Shown piece after piece: positions 5,408 through 5,474 of a stretch of 5,474 nucleotides of DNA (the first letter of the stretch is position 1; each line of letters begins with the position of its first letter). Below the pieces are notes generated by a model that saw nothing but the letters and a program-made list of their open reading frames with translations, had not been told where the DNA came from and searched no databases. A program made the translations under genes and the position numbers. Source of the DNA: an uncultured beta proteobacterium (GTDB taxonomy: Bacteria; Pseudomonadota; Gammaproteobacteria; Burkholderiales; Burkholderiaceae_C); the NCBI GenBank assembly GCA_903920405.1, contig CAIXMC010000428.1, positions 1 through 5,474 on the forward strand, in the 5' to 3' direction.

Positions 5408-5474
5408 CGTTAACGCGGTTCCAATTGCGAGTATTTTTAGACCAGCGTTGTGGATTTTTCAGGCGAGCCTGCTC
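5300..5474 (-). mobile_element. End of an insertion sequence (probably IS3 family) interrupting the kinase gene; boundary approximate
   Basis: The kinase-like sequence begins around 5280-5300, while a transposase-like tail ends at 5361. The intervening 60 or so bases, including GTCAAGTAAGTTGTCGCATA (5310-5329), would then be the terminal region of the element. The inverted repeat cannot be confirmed because the other end is outside the window, so the left limit may be wrong by tens of bases. Confidence 0.45.
5361..5474 (-). CDS. Putative IS3-family transposase, C-terminal tail (5' part outside window)
   Basis: Reading from the right edge on the minus strand, the frame is open for 37 residues to TGA at 5361-5363. 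It contains NPQRWSKNTRNW followed by VNVVHLNPDK. This pattern (NPxRWSxxTRNWxP...VxLNPE) is familiar from the very C-terminus of IS3-type integrase-core transposases. The catalytic DDE residues would lie upstream, outside the window. The frame overlaps the first residues of the kinase open frame in another phase, which shows that one of the two is not natural coding there; the transposase reading fits better. The match is from memory of the family, not a search, and subgroup cannot be assigned. Confidence 0.55.
   Translation of the reverse strand, partial: EQARLKNPQRWSKNTRNWNRVNVVHLNPDKPMQQGYL

Noticed and set aside
1..5474. CRISPR array, tRNA or rRNA genes
   Set aside because: No regularly spaced repeats and no cloverleaf or rRNA-like sequence were seen on either strand.

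Overview
This window looks like a piece of a betaproteobacterial, probably Burkholderiales-type, chromosome of roughly balanced base composition. That placement is an inference from the fliM-N-O-P-Q-R gene order, the style of the proteins and the AcrR-like regulator; no 16S or other marker gene is present.

Positions 1-3107 hold the plus-strand end of a flagellar operon: the 3' end of fliM, then complete fliN, fliO, fliP, fliQ and fliR. The products are two switch-complex (C-ring) proteins, the FliO assembly factor, and the FliP/FliQ/FliR export-gate proteins of the flagellar type III secretion apparatus. Gene junctions are tight (overlap or 4-22 bp) except fliP-fliQ. That junction carries a 161-bp palindromic, MITE-like element (1887-2047) flanked by a probable 8-bp target-site duplication. 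Removing the element and one duplicate restores a 16-bp fliP-fliQ spacer.

Positions 3116-3751 hold a minus-strand TetR/AcrR-family repressor convergent with fliR. A good 18-bp palindrome, a candidate operator, lies just upstream of it. No efflux genes follow. Instead a second, 162-bp copy of the same element (3818-3979) lies in the same orientation, this time without an obvious target duplication. The two copies are direct repeats bracketing fliQ, fliR and the regulator. Between the copies, several substitutions in the terminal inverted repeats occur as compensating pairs, so the stem is preserved.

Positions 4112 to about 5300 (minus strand) encode the remains of a hybrid sensor histidine kinase: part of a PAS domain, the HisKA phosphoacceptor helix, an ATPase domain and a receiver domain. 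Two lesions are visible. The ATPase domain lacks its N-box segment through an apparent in-frame deletion. The 5' end runs into what looks like the tail of an IS3-type transposase (5361-5474), so an insertion sequence has probably cut off the N-terminal part. The kinase is therefore probably a decaying gene or a kinase-dead phosphorelay protein. The flagellar genes appear intact; the right half shows mobile-element activity and gene decay. I do not see a convincing new multi-gene system. The palindromic element family and the N-box-less kinase are the points most worth checking.
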